Origin: Holosporaceae bacterium
GTDB taxonomy: Bacteria > Pseudomonadota > Alphaproteobacteria > UBA3830
NCBI GenBank assembly: GCA_031262635.1
Contig: JAISHN010000108.1
Location: 1-20,320, forward strand
DNA: 20,320 nucleotides
Reading direction: 5' to 3'
The stretch's first letter is position 1. The number at the start of each line of letters is the position of its first letter. The position numbers and the translations under genes are program-made. Positions 1-7,074 of this stretch are shown here, piece after piece. The notes below the pieces were generated by a model, which made no database searches, was not told where the DNA came from, and worked only from the letters and a program-made list of their open reading frames with translations.

Positions 1-503
1 AGAATATTTCATGATGGATGCGACGATTATTCGAGCGAATCAATGCTCTGCCGGATACAAAAAAGGATCGAACGAAGCGCTTGCCAGAAGTTGCGGAGGG
101 TTTTCAACGAAGGTACGCGCTTTGGTAGACGCTCTCGGCAATCCAGTCAAGTTCGTTCTAACCGGAGGAAACGAGCATGAGATTACTCAGGCCGAGGAGC
201 TTGTTAAGGATCTTCAAAACACGTCCGTCCTCGCCGATAAGGGCTACGATTTAAAAGACTTCGCGAAATTTTTACAAACAAATGGTTGCATCGCGGTCAT
301 CCCATCTAAAACCAACCAGAAGAAAAAAAAAGATATAGATAGATACCTTTATAAAGAGCGTTATCTCGTCGAATTCTTCTTTAATAAAATGAAGTTTTTC
401 AGACGATTAGCTTCCCGCTTCTGCAAATCCGCCTCCTCTTTCTTAGCTTTCCTCCACTTCTGCGGAACTCTCATATGCCTCAAATAATTTCAATAACAGA
501 GCT
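1..503 (+). mobile_element. 3' part of an IS5-like insertion sequence, cut by the window edge
   Basis: The segment holds the C-terminal half of a DDE transposase and ends about 15 bases after its stop codon. The likely IS end is the sequence AATAACAGAGCT at 493-503 followed by TA. It resembles the right terminus of the MITE-like element at 11623-11869 (CCTAACAGAGCC, then TA). The left end lies outside the window, so length and target duplication cannot be read. Placing the boundary at 503 is inference from that similarity and from the abrupt change to AT-rich DNA. Confidence 0.7.
2..487 (+). CDS. IS5-family DDE transposase, C-terminal part (5' end outside window)
   Basis: Catalyses cut-and-paste movement of its insertion sequence. 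The frame is open from base 2, so the first visible methionine at 11 is probably internal. Counting from that methionine, the three catalytic acids are recognisable: Asp3 in MMDAT, Asp76 in LADKGYD, and Glu121 in KERYLVEFFFNK followed by FRRLASR. The GGFSTKVRALVDALGNP stretch and the closing AFLHFCGTLICL block are typical of the IS427/IS1031-type branch of IS5. In many members of that branch the N-terminal half is in another frame joined by frameshifting; whether that is so here cannot be seen. The visible half is uninterrupted, so it could be active if the missing part is intact. The next gene is convergent and its stop overlaps the IS end. Confidence 0.9.
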   Translation, partial: EYFMMDATIIRANQCSAGYKKGSNEALARSCGGFSTKVRALVDALGNPVKFVLTGGNEHEITQAEELVKDLQNTSVLADKGYDLKDFAKFLQTNGCIAVIPSKTNQKKKKDIDRYLYKERYLVEFFFNKMKFFRRLASRFCKSASSFLAFLHFCGTLICLK

Positions 504-2041
504 TAGTCGATACTGTAAATAATTTTAATATAACATTTCTTACAATTTTTTGTATTATTTATCTGTTTTACAATATTTATTAGCATAATTTTACTGAAAA
601 ATGGTATCTCAAATGTATTGTGTTTAATTAATATGCAAAAAATAACGTTGAAGTTTGTTTTACCTTCAAAAGAAAATTCGAGCTTTTTTTGTATTTTATC
701 TTCTACTTTTTTCAAATATTCACTATCCTTTAATAGTGAAGCTGAGACAGCTCCTTGTTGAAATAAATGACTTAATGGTTTTGAACATGCATATATTTTC
801 ACATGTATTAAACTACCAGTATTGCGATCGTAAACATCGCAAAATTCTATTTTGTTGTTTTTGCCGCCATATTCGATACATTTTCCATGCATGTAAATTG
901 CATTTTCATTAGCTTCTGTTAACGATTTATTATATTCATCTTCATATACTTTTTTATATTCTGGCCAATTAATATTAGGGCAATCTTTACTTAAAATCCC
1001 TTTAACTGTATCGTTCGTTTTAGAAACAAAATCCGTGTTGAGTTTATACCAATTGTTATGTGAAAATATATAAATATTTTCGTCAAGTTCTATCTGTGCG
1101 CATAAGCAGTCCGAAGCTCTCCATGAGTGCTCTGAGTTTCCCTCAGTATCTATAACGTTAATTTTTATATTTTTAAGTTTATCTACTGATAAATCACTCC
1201 CGATATCAGATAAGCGCAATTCGTCATAAATTTTTTTCTTATTGTTGCTATATTTAAAACCCTTAATATTCTCAAATGGAATGATTTCTGGAAATTCCAG
1301 CAAAATCTTATTGTTTTTAGGAGATTCTTTCAACTCGTCGTTCAATTTATTATATAGTTTTTCCTCTTCACCTTTAGCGCACTTTTCCATTTTATCTATA
1401 AATTCAAATCCCTTATCTTTATATTTTTCGAGTATATAGAACTCATAAAGTTTAACTAATAAATCATCGATAGTGTCGACATTAAACTTAACGGTTGCCG
1501 ATAACATGTGTCCACCAGTTATGGTTGTTCCAAGAACTTTATAATCAGATTCCTTATTTATACTGCCAGTCACTTTAGTTAAAAAATCGATTTCTGAATC
1601 AAAAGAAAAAGCTAAAAAATCGCTGTTTCCATAAATTTGTTCAGACTTATAAGAAGAATCGTTACGAGAATCCATTTTTTTTATGTGATCAGCGGTGTTT
1701 AGAACCACTCTTAAACCAAAATACGGAACTATTGCAACATCATTTAGCATACAATGCCCCGTTCCAAACGTAATAGCAAAGGTATGTATTTTGCCATCGA
1801 ATTCTATTTTTCTAAGTAAAACTGCCTGATTAGATGCCGATTTAAATTTTTCTTGTAATTCTTTATCATTATTAAAAAAGTTAACCCAAACTGCAGGACG
1901 TATAGGTTTTTGTTTAAAATGTAAAGCAAATTTATCATTTTCATACTTCTCTGATTTGCCTTCTATAATCTGTTCTTCAGATTGAACTTCGTCTTTTATG
2001 AGATAAATACTTAGCTTATTTGATTTTTGAGAGTTTTTCAT
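503..2041 (-). CDS. DUF6119 / TIGR04141-family sporadically distributed protein
   Basis: A 512-residue soluble protein without signal peptide or membrane helix. I assign it to DUF6119 (TIGR04141) from blocks in the family order: SIYLIKDEV near the start, FAITFGTGHCMLN with YFGLRVVLN (about 88-115), SWRASDCLCAQIELD followed by NWYKLNTDFV (306-339), IEFCDVYD and IHVKIYA (398-418), LSHLFQQGAVSASLL (423-437), and IPFFSK (479-484) near the end. The molecular role of the family is not established to my knowledge; its patchy occurrence on mobile DNA makes a defence role a reasonable guess only. The gene is visibly much richer in A+T than its neighbours and lies beside an IS, so recent acquisition is likely. 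Its stop codon (505-503) lies exactly at the inferred IS end, so a few native C-terminal residues may have been replaced. A good promoter precedes it; the ribosome binding site is weak. Confidence 0.8.
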   Translation of the reverse strand: MKNSQKSNKLSIYLIKDEVQSEEQIIEGKSEKYENDKFALHFKQKPIRPAVWVNFFNNDKELQEKFKSASNQAVLLRKIEFDGKIHTFAITFGTGHCMLNDVAIVPYFGLRVVLNTADHIKKMDSRNDSSYKSEQIYGNSDFLAFSFDSEIDFLTKVTGSINKESDYKVLGTTITGGHMLSATVKFNVDTIDDLLVKLYEFYILEKYKDKGFEFIDKMEKCAKGEEEKLYNKLNDELKESPKNNKILLEFPEIIPFENIKGFKYSNNKKKIYDELRLSDIGSDLSVDKLKNIKINVIDTEGNSEHSWRASDCLCAQIELDENIYIFSHNNWYKLNTDFVSKTNDTVKGILSKDCPNINWPEYKKVYEDEYNKSLTEANENAIYMHGKCIEYGGKNNKIEFCDVYDRNTGSLIHVKIYACSKPLSHLFQQGAVSASLLKDSEYLKKVEDKIQKKLEFSFEGKTNFNVIFCILIKHNTFEIPFFSKIMLINIVKQINNTKNCKKCYIKIIYSID

Positions 2042-2081
2042 TATATATATTTTTCATTATGTATACCTATATTCTTTTATT

Positions 2082-2110
2082 AGTATATCATAGAATTATC
2101 AAAATTTCAA
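2082..2110 (-). promoter_or_regulatory. Sigma70-like promoter of the DUF6119 gene
   Basis: On the minus strand TTGAAA (2110-2105) and TATACT (2087-2082) are separated by exactly 17 bases. Each box matches the consensus at five of six positions. Transcription would start near 2075 and give a leader of about 34 bases before the ATG at 2041. The AT-rich context makes chance matches likelier, but this is the best-spaced promoter in the window. Confidence 0.55.
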
Positions 2111-2196
2111 TTTATACGTGCGGGATTGTCAAATAAAGATGCATCTATAACAGTTTGCACATTGTTTTTCCTCGTTTTTGTAAAGGCTGAAGCCAT
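2107..2196 (-). other. Possible 29-codon reading frame or gene remnant
   Basis: An ATG at 2196 opens a frame encoding MASAFTKTRKNNVQTVIDAS and nine more residues before TGA at 2109-2107. The amino acid composition is protein-like and the frame is less AT-biased than the adjacent DUF6119 gene. There is no clear ribosome binding site. The -35 box of the DUF6119 promoter overlaps its end. It could be the truncated start of an older gene displaced by the insertion, or chance. Confidence 0.2.
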
Positions 2197-2200
2197 TATG

Positions 2201-2214
2201 TTAATCTAGATTAA
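2201..2214. repeat. Perfect 14-bp palindrome, operator-like
   Basis: TTAATCTAGATTAA reads identically on both strands. It lies between the divergent DUF6119 and amidase genes, about 90 bases upstream of the DUF6119 promoter and 190 bases before the amidase. Perfect palindromes of this size often bind dimeric regulators, but no cognate regulator is present in the window. Confidence 0.35.
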
Positions 2215-2375
2215 TGTTCAAAAGAAAAACCTTGGAATACTAGGCCTTTCCAGGAATCGCGGCGGCGAATAACCAGGTAGTATTTATATCGTTATTGGGC
2301 AATCCCTCGCGAGTTAACTCTTCTCCTTAAATACCCGCTTCGCGCAATTAATATGTATTTATTGCATATTTAATA

Positions 2376-2381
2376 TATAAT
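2376..2381 (+). promoter_or_regulatory. Probable -10 box for the amidase-PBP1A operon
   Basis: TATAAT stands 20 bases before the ATG at 2402 in an otherwise AT-rich stretch. No convincing -35 box is found at 16-18 bases upstream. Transcription from here would start near 2388, leaving a leader of about 14 bases with no Shine-Dalgarno sequence. Confidence 0.35.
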
Positions 2382-2401
2382 ATCGCGTTTTGTCGCGAAT
2401 A

Positions 2402-3388
2402 ATGTTTTATATAAGAATAATCGTCGCTTTTTTGATCGCTCTGTCGTCGTTGGACGCGTTTGCGGAGTCGGCGCAGGTCGTGAAAAAGGTCTATCTAAAA
2501 AAGGAAAAAGGCGTTTATTTTTTATGCGCGGATTTCGACGAGAAAGTTTCTTTTGTCCCTCGTATACATACCCTTCCAAACGGCGTAAAAGTTCTGCTGT
2601 CGTTTAATCGCGAAGTCGCCGCGCCGAAGGCGAAAAGAACTTCTCACAATATTATAAAAGGATATTTTTTCGAAAAATTCTCGCCGTCGTCGTTAATGTT
2701 CGTCGTCGCGTTAAAGGAAAACGTAACGTTCGTTTCAAAGAAATACGACAAACATTCCGTAAAAATTGGCTTTAGCGTAAGCGAAAAACGCGTGATCGTA
2801 GTCGACGCGGGGCATGGAGGAAGAGATCCTGGAACAAAAGGCGTTTCCGGCGATTATGAAAAAAACGTCGCTTTAGTCACGGCGATCGAATTAAGAAACG
2901 CCCTTATGAAAAGCGGAAAATATAGAGTCGTCTTAACGAGAGACGGCGACTTCTTCTCGTCGCTCGACGATAGAAAAGAAAAAATCGACGCGGCGAGAGC
3001 GGATTTTCTAATCTCGATTCACACCGATAGCAATAACGACAAAAATCTTCGCGGAATGTCGATTTATACGCTTCCAAACTTAGATCGCGTAAAAAATTCG
3101 ACGGCCGCGGGAGATTTTTTCGCTTATTATCGGCGTTTGTCTCAATCTAAGAAATTTTCGGAGAGTTTGCTCGGATACGTCCCAAACGCGTGTCGAATAA
3201 AAAATCGCCCCTGCAGAAACGGAGATCTCAAGATACTCAAGGCCGATATGCCGGCCGTTCTAATCGAACTTGGATGTATTTCTAATAAAATTGACGACGA
3301 ACTGTTGCATTCGCAAAGTTTTCGCGCCAAAACAATTGCGGCGATAAAGTACGCCTTAGACGAGTTTTTCGAGAAAGGAAGAAAATGA
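2402..3388 (+). CDS. amiC: N-acetylmuramoyl-L-alanine amidase (AmiC-type)
   Basis: A periplasmic zinc amidase that cleaves the bond between N-acetylmuramic acid and the stem peptide, usually at the division septum. The 328-residue product starts with a signal peptide (MFYIRIIVAFLIALSSLDAFA), followed by an AMIN-like beta-rich segment (about 27-125) and the Amidase_3 domain. The zinc and catalytic residues are visible: His138 in DAGHGG, Glu153 in DYEKNVAL, His207 in ISIHTDS and Glu289 in LIELGCISN. An upstream in-frame TTG at 2390 would add four residues, but ATG 2402 gives the better signal peptide. The gene ends in ATGA, with the start of the PBP1A gene overlapping its stop. This amidase-PBP pair is a usual arrangement in alphaproteobacteria, and the two would be cotranscribed and translationally coupled. 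Confidence 0.93.
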   Translation: MFYIRIIVAFLIALSSLDAFAESAQVVKKVYLKKEKGVYFLCADFDEKVSFVPRIHTLPNGVKVLLSFNREVAAPKAKRTSHNIIKGYFFEKFSPSSLMFVVALKENVTFVSKKYDKHSVKIGFSVSEKRVIVVDAGHGGRDPGTKGVSGDYEKNVALVTAIELRNALMKSGKYRVVLTRDGDFFSSLDDRKEKIDAARADFLISIHTDSNNDKNLRGMSIYTLPNLDRVKNSTAAGDFFAYYRRLSQSKKFSESLLGYVPNACRIKNRPCRNGDLKILKADMPAVLIELGCISNKIDDELLHSQSFRAKTIAAIKYALDEFFEKGRK

Positions 3389-5787
3389 AATTCCTGCGTT
3401 TTATTTGGGGAGCGTTTCGCGCGGCGATATATCTCGCTTGCATCGCGGCGTGCGTCGTCTGTCTCGTTTCGTATTTTTCATTCTCCGATCTTCCCGATCA
3501 CAGATCCTTAAAGGAATATTCGCCCGATTTATCAAGCCGCGTTTTCTTACGAGACGGCGAAAAGCTCTGCGAGTACGCAAGCGAAAGAAGATACTTCGTT
3601 CCAGTCGGCAAGATTCCGAAAAAATTGATCAACGCTTTCGTTTCTGTCGAAGACAAGCATTTTTTCGAGCATAAAGGGGTGGATTTTTACGGAATTATAA
3701 GATCGGCGCTGAAAAACTTCGAGAATATCGGCTCGGGAAAACGGCCGCAAGGCGCTTCGACGATAACTCAACAGGTCGCGAGAATTTTTTTAATAAAAAG
3801 CAACGAAGTTTCTTATCTACGAAAAATAAAAGAAGCGATTTTATCCTATAGAATTGAAAACTCTCTATCAAAACCTCAGATATTGGAACTTTATCTCAAT
3901 CAAATTTACCTAGGATGCGGAGCTTACGGCGCGGCGACGGCGGCGAAGATTTATTTTAACAAGGCTCTCGACGAATTAACAATCGCGGAATGCTCGTATC
4001 TCGCCGCCTTGGCTAAAGGAGCGGCCAACTATCATCCAGTAAAACATAGAGATAAGGCGATCGCTCGCAGAAATTGGGCGATCGGGCGGCAGTTGGAAGA
4101 CGGATATATAAGCGAGGAAGAAGCGGCCGCCGCCATAAAGGAAGATTTAAAAGTGGCGGAGCGCGGCGATTCCGTCGACAATATCGCGGATTATTTTGCG
4201 GAAGAAATTCGCAAGTATTTGATCGAAAAATATCCGTTTAAAAGTTTAAATAAAGAAGGGCTGATTATTAGAACGACCCTCGACGCGAAACTACAGCGAT
4301 GCGCTCGCGACGCTCTGCGAAAAGGACTCGAAAAAATCGATCGTCGATTCGGATGGCAAGGAGCGATCGACCAAATTAATATAAAAAAACCGCGGAAGGA
4401 AATTCTTAAAGAATTACGAGGAATTCACATCCCGAAAGGGGCGAAGGAGTTTTTAAAAGCCGTAGCGTTGTCCGTCGAAAACAAAACCGCGACTATCCTT
4501 ACTGAAGAAAACGAAACCGGAGCGCTTTTGGACGCGGATTTAAAATGGGCGAAAAAATTGAAGGCCGGAGACGCGATTTTTGTTTCTAAAAACGAGGAAG
4601 ACGAAAGGCGATTTTCCATAAAACAGCTTCCGAGAGTTCAAGGCGCGATTTTAATCGTCGAAACTGAGAGCGGCAGAATTTTAGCGATGCAAGGCGGATA
4701 TTCTTTCGCCCAAAGCGAGTTTAACAGAGCGACGCAGGCTATGCGGCAGACTGGCTCGGCGTTTAAGCCCTTCGTTTATCTAGCGGGACTTGAGAACGGC
4801 TTCGCTCCCAATTCGGTCATCGACGCGAGTCAAGTGGAGATAGACTTGGGCGAAGGTTTGGGAGTTTGGCGGCCAAAAAACTATCATGGCGCGAAATTGG
4901 ATAAAATAACGTTTAGACGAGCGCTCGAAAGGTCGTTTAACTCGGCGACGGTAAGAATAGCTCAGGAGGTCGGCATAGATAAGGCGGCGAAAATAGCCGA
5001 GCAATTTGGAATTTTCGAATCCATGCCGCAGATGCTTTCTTACGCTTTAGGAGCCGGAGAAACTACGCTGCTCAAATTAACGACGGCCTACGCTATGCTG
5101 GCCAACGGCGGCAAATGGATTACTCCTACGATGGTCGAATACATTCAAGACAAACGCGGCGCAGTCTTGTATAAAATGGACGACAGAATCGTCGCCGGCA
5201 ACATAGGCTTGGACGCGAAATTCCCGCCGAAACTAAGCGACAATCGCCGACAAATATTGAGCGAACAGAGCGTATACCAGCTCACGTCGATTCTCGAAGG
5301 AGTTATGCAAAGAGGCTCGGGAGCTTCCGCAAGGTTTCTTAACTTCCCGATGGCCGGAAAAACCGGAACTAGCAATGAAAGCCGCGACGCTTGGTTTATA
5401 GGATATACGCCGGAAGTCGCAATCGGCATTTTTGTCGGCTTCGACGATCATTCTAAATCTCTCGGGAAAAACGCGGACGGAGCCAACACCGCGCTTCCTA
5501 TTTTTATAGACTTTATGACCGAAGCGAAAAAATATCTCGTCTCCAAACCGTTTAAAGCGCCCAACGGAATTAAGTTGAGAAAAGTTGACGCGGAAACCGG
5601 CGGAACGCCCTCTCCAAGCGGCCAAAACGTTATCGTCGAAGCTTTTAAAGAAGACGACGAACGCCTGGAAAAAGAGCCTATAATCAATGAAGAAAAAAAC
5701 GGCTTCGCAGAGCTGATAGACCCAAAAACGAACAACCGAAACAACGAAAGATCAGTCGCCGAACCAATCGTGCGGGAAAAAGACTAA
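3385..5787 (+). CDS. mrcA: Penicillin-binding protein 1A, bifunctional transglycosylase/transpeptidase
   Basis: Polymerises lipid II into glycan strands and crosslinks them, anchored in the inner membrane. At 800 residues it has normal length. Residues 10-32 are the membrane anchor. The GT51 domain shows the catalytic Glu89 in VEDKHFFEHKGVD, the GASTITQQVARIFL block and LYLNQIYLGCGAYGAATAA. The transpeptidase domain has Ser458 in GSAFKPF (SxxK), SFN at 517-519, and KTGT at 659-662. The tail after about 735 is charged and of low complexity. Translation starts on the ATG that overlaps the amidase stop by four bases, with AAGGAAG inside the amidase gene as ribosome binding site. No motif residue is missing. 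It is followed by two hairpins and a convergent acyltransferase gene. Confidence 0.95.
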   Translation: MKFLRFIWGAFRAAIYLACIAACVVCLVSYFSFSDLPDHRSLKEYSPDLSSRVFLRDGEKLCEYASERRYFVPVGKIPKKLINAFVSVEDKHFFEHKGVDFYGIIRSALKNFENIGSGKRPQGASTITQQVARIFLIKSNEVSYLRKIKEAILSYRIENSLSKPQILELYLNQIYLGCGAYGAATAAKIYFNKALDELTIAECSYLAALAKGAANYHPVKHRDKAIARRNWAIGRQLEDGYISEEEAAAAIKEDLKVAERGDSVDNIADYFAEEIRKYLIEKYPFKSLNKEGLIIRTTLDAKLQRCARDALRKGLEKIDRRFGWQGAIDQINIKKPRKEILKELRGIHIPKGAKEFLKAVALSVENKTATILTEENETGALLDADLKWAKKLKAGDAIFVSKNEEDERRFSIKQLPRVQGAILIVETESGRILAMQGGYSFAQSEFNRATQAMRQTGSAFKPFVYLAGLENGFAPNSVIDASQVEIDLGEGLGVWRPKNYHGAKLDKITFRRALERSFNSATVRIAQEVGIDKAAKIAEQFGIFESMPQMLSYALGAGETTLLKLTTAYAMLANGGKWITPTMVEYIQDKRGAVLYKMDDRIVAGNIGLDAKFPPKLSDNRRQILSEQSVYQLTSILEGVMQRGSGASARFLNFPMAGKTGTSNESRDAWFIGYTPEVAIGIFVGFDDHSKSLGKNADGANTALPIFIDFMTEAKKYLVSKPFKAPNGIKLRKVDAETGGTPSPSGQNVIVEAFKEDDERLEKEPIINEEKNGFAELIDPKTNNRNNERSVAEPIVREKD

Positions 5788-5830
5788 ACGGCCGATTTTT
5801 TGTTAGAGCTTTACCCCGTTAGCGCGAGGG

Positions 5831-5878
5831 AGATTGCGCTATGCAATCTGTAGGAGCGAATGATTATTCGCCCCTACA
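5831..5878. repeat. Double hairpin repeat after PBP1A
   Basis: Two inverted repeats abut. The first (5831-5849) is AGATTGC, five-base loop, GCAATCT, a perfect 7-bp stem. The second (5849-5878) pairs TGTAGGAGCGAAT with ATTCGCCCCTACA across a four-base loop, with one non-Watson-Crick pair. The second has the form of the TGTAGGGGCGAAT palindromes that occur dispersed in many bacterial genomes. Lying between convergent genes, it may act as a bidirectional transcript end, although no T-run follows. Confidence 0.6.
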
Positions 5879-5945
5879 AAATTGTCGCTCTTCCATTATC
5901 CTTGATTATCCGAATCGCCCTTACGACGACGAGCGCGTTTTTCTC

Positions 5946-7073
5946 CTACCTACGTCCATAATTTCTGCACGGAATCTCGATAAATCTGTACGTAAATTCC
6001 GTAGCAATAAACTGCGCGACAATAAATATCAACAGCTGGAGTCTGAAAAAGTCGTATTAATAAAACGACTCTTTTGGGAAGTATATAGAATTCGTGTACC
6101 AAACTATCATGTTAGCCAGCGGCAATTGTATTATATAAAACGAAAACGATCTGCTTCCAAGGAAATCAAAAACCCTGCCCAATATCGGCAGCTTAAAGCT
6201 TCCTTCGACAAAAACGGCGAACGCGACTAGCAGAATTGAAGCGCAATCTACCACCGTATCAAAATAAAACGTCCTGTTTTCAAAAGAATAAGCGTTAGGA
6301 TAAAACCAGACTGTCATCGCGAGAACGGCGGTGATTAGATTCGCGACTTTTCCGTTCATTTTTATGGAAGAATCTTTACTAGCGTATAAATACGCGAGGA
6401 ACGATCCCCAAAAGAGACCGGCCGTTTGCGTGTATATGTAGTAATACTTATATCCAAGAAACGAATTCAACGCCGGTTGAGCGACAAACACAAGCAAAGA
6501 TCCAAGCGAAAAGCAAACGATCGCCCGAGCGTTATCGTTTTTGCAAAGCAGCAGCGCCAACGGCCAGAGGAAATAAAACTGAGATTCGACGGCTAAAGTC
6601 CAAAGCGATCCGAATCCCACGTTGTGAATTTTTTCTTTTTCTTGAAAAAGTTGTATAGCGTCGTTGTAAACTCCAAAAAACACCTCGCTCGGAGTTCGTA
6701 GAAGAGACGGAAGCCAAGCCAGATTTTCTTCCGTAAAATTCAGAAATACCGCCAGCGAAAATATCGCGAAAAGCGCCATCGGGAATATTCTAAAAAATCT
6801 TTTTTTGTAAAAAGTAAGCAGAAGCTCTTTCGCGGAAAAAAGTCTATTAAGAAACAATTCGTCGCGGATCTCGTTAATTTTATCCTTTAGAGACAGCGTC
6901 ACGACAAAACCGGAAATCGCGAAAAATATATGCACTCCGCCGCTTCCGACTAACAAGTGAAACGGAACGACGTTGTAAGTAAATCGCAGGGGACATACCC
7001 AAGCGATATGTTGAATTAAAACCAAAATACAGGCGAACCCTCTCAGTCTTTCAATATCTTCGAACTTTTTCAT
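5946..7073 (-). pseudogene. Acyltransferase 3 family membrane protein with an in-frame TAA
   Basis: A multi-pass membrane acyltransferase of the OafA type, which O-acetylates surface sugars or similar acceptors. The N-terminus has the family signature RLRGFACILVLIQH with putative catalytic His22, then GVHIFFAISGFVVTL and about nine further hydrophobic segments. The open frame stops at a TAA (6059-6057) after 338 codons, within SIYFPKESFY. Reading on in the same frame gives 36 more codons ending at TAG (5948-5946). They encode a hydrophobic helix and then TYRFIEIPCRNYGRR, the conserved end of this family. The gene therefore looks full-length (about 375 codons) except for one nonsense codon; the truncated product lacks the last helix. 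It starts one base after the ffh stop, with AGGAGA (7083-7078) inside ffh, so it is coupled to ffh. Its acceptor cannot be deduced. Confidence 0.85.
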
Positions 7074-7074
7074 T

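Larger units (their letters stand above)
2042..2401. other. Intergenic region between DUF6119 gene and amidase
   Basis: About 360 bases lie between divergently transcribed genes. The left third is as AT-rich as the DUF6119 gene and carries its promoter. The middle contains a 29-codon minus-strand reading frame (2196-2107) and a perfect 14-base palindrome (2201-2214). The right part has the composition of the core genes, with a perfect 10-base palindrome GAGTTAACTC at 2311-2320 and a TATAAT box at 2376-2381. The change in composition near 2110 suggests the boundary of the acquired segment. No RNA gene was recognised. Confidence 0.6.

Noticed and set aside
2220..2330. tRNA or tRNA fragment in the G+C-richer stretch before the amidase
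   Set aside because: No T-loop motif, no CCA-like end and no cloverleaf pairing could be found.
5233..5625. 130-codon minus-strand frame inside the PBP1A gene
   Set aside because: The plus strand encodes the conserved transpeptidase domain; the antisense frame has no recognisable features and reflects composition.
5788..5805. CGGCCG followed by a T-run as terminator of PBP1A
   Set aside because: CGGCCG is self-complementary but leaves no loop, so it cannot form the stem of an intrinsic terminator.
5946..6059. Frameshift in the acyltransferase gene
   Set aside because: First suspected, but codon-by-codon reading shows the conserved tail in the same frame as the main ORF; only the TAA interrupts it.
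5841..6230. 129-codon plus-strand frame
   Set aside because: It starts in the double hairpin and lies antisense to the acyltransferase 3' end and its in-frame remnant; the protein shows no recognisable features.
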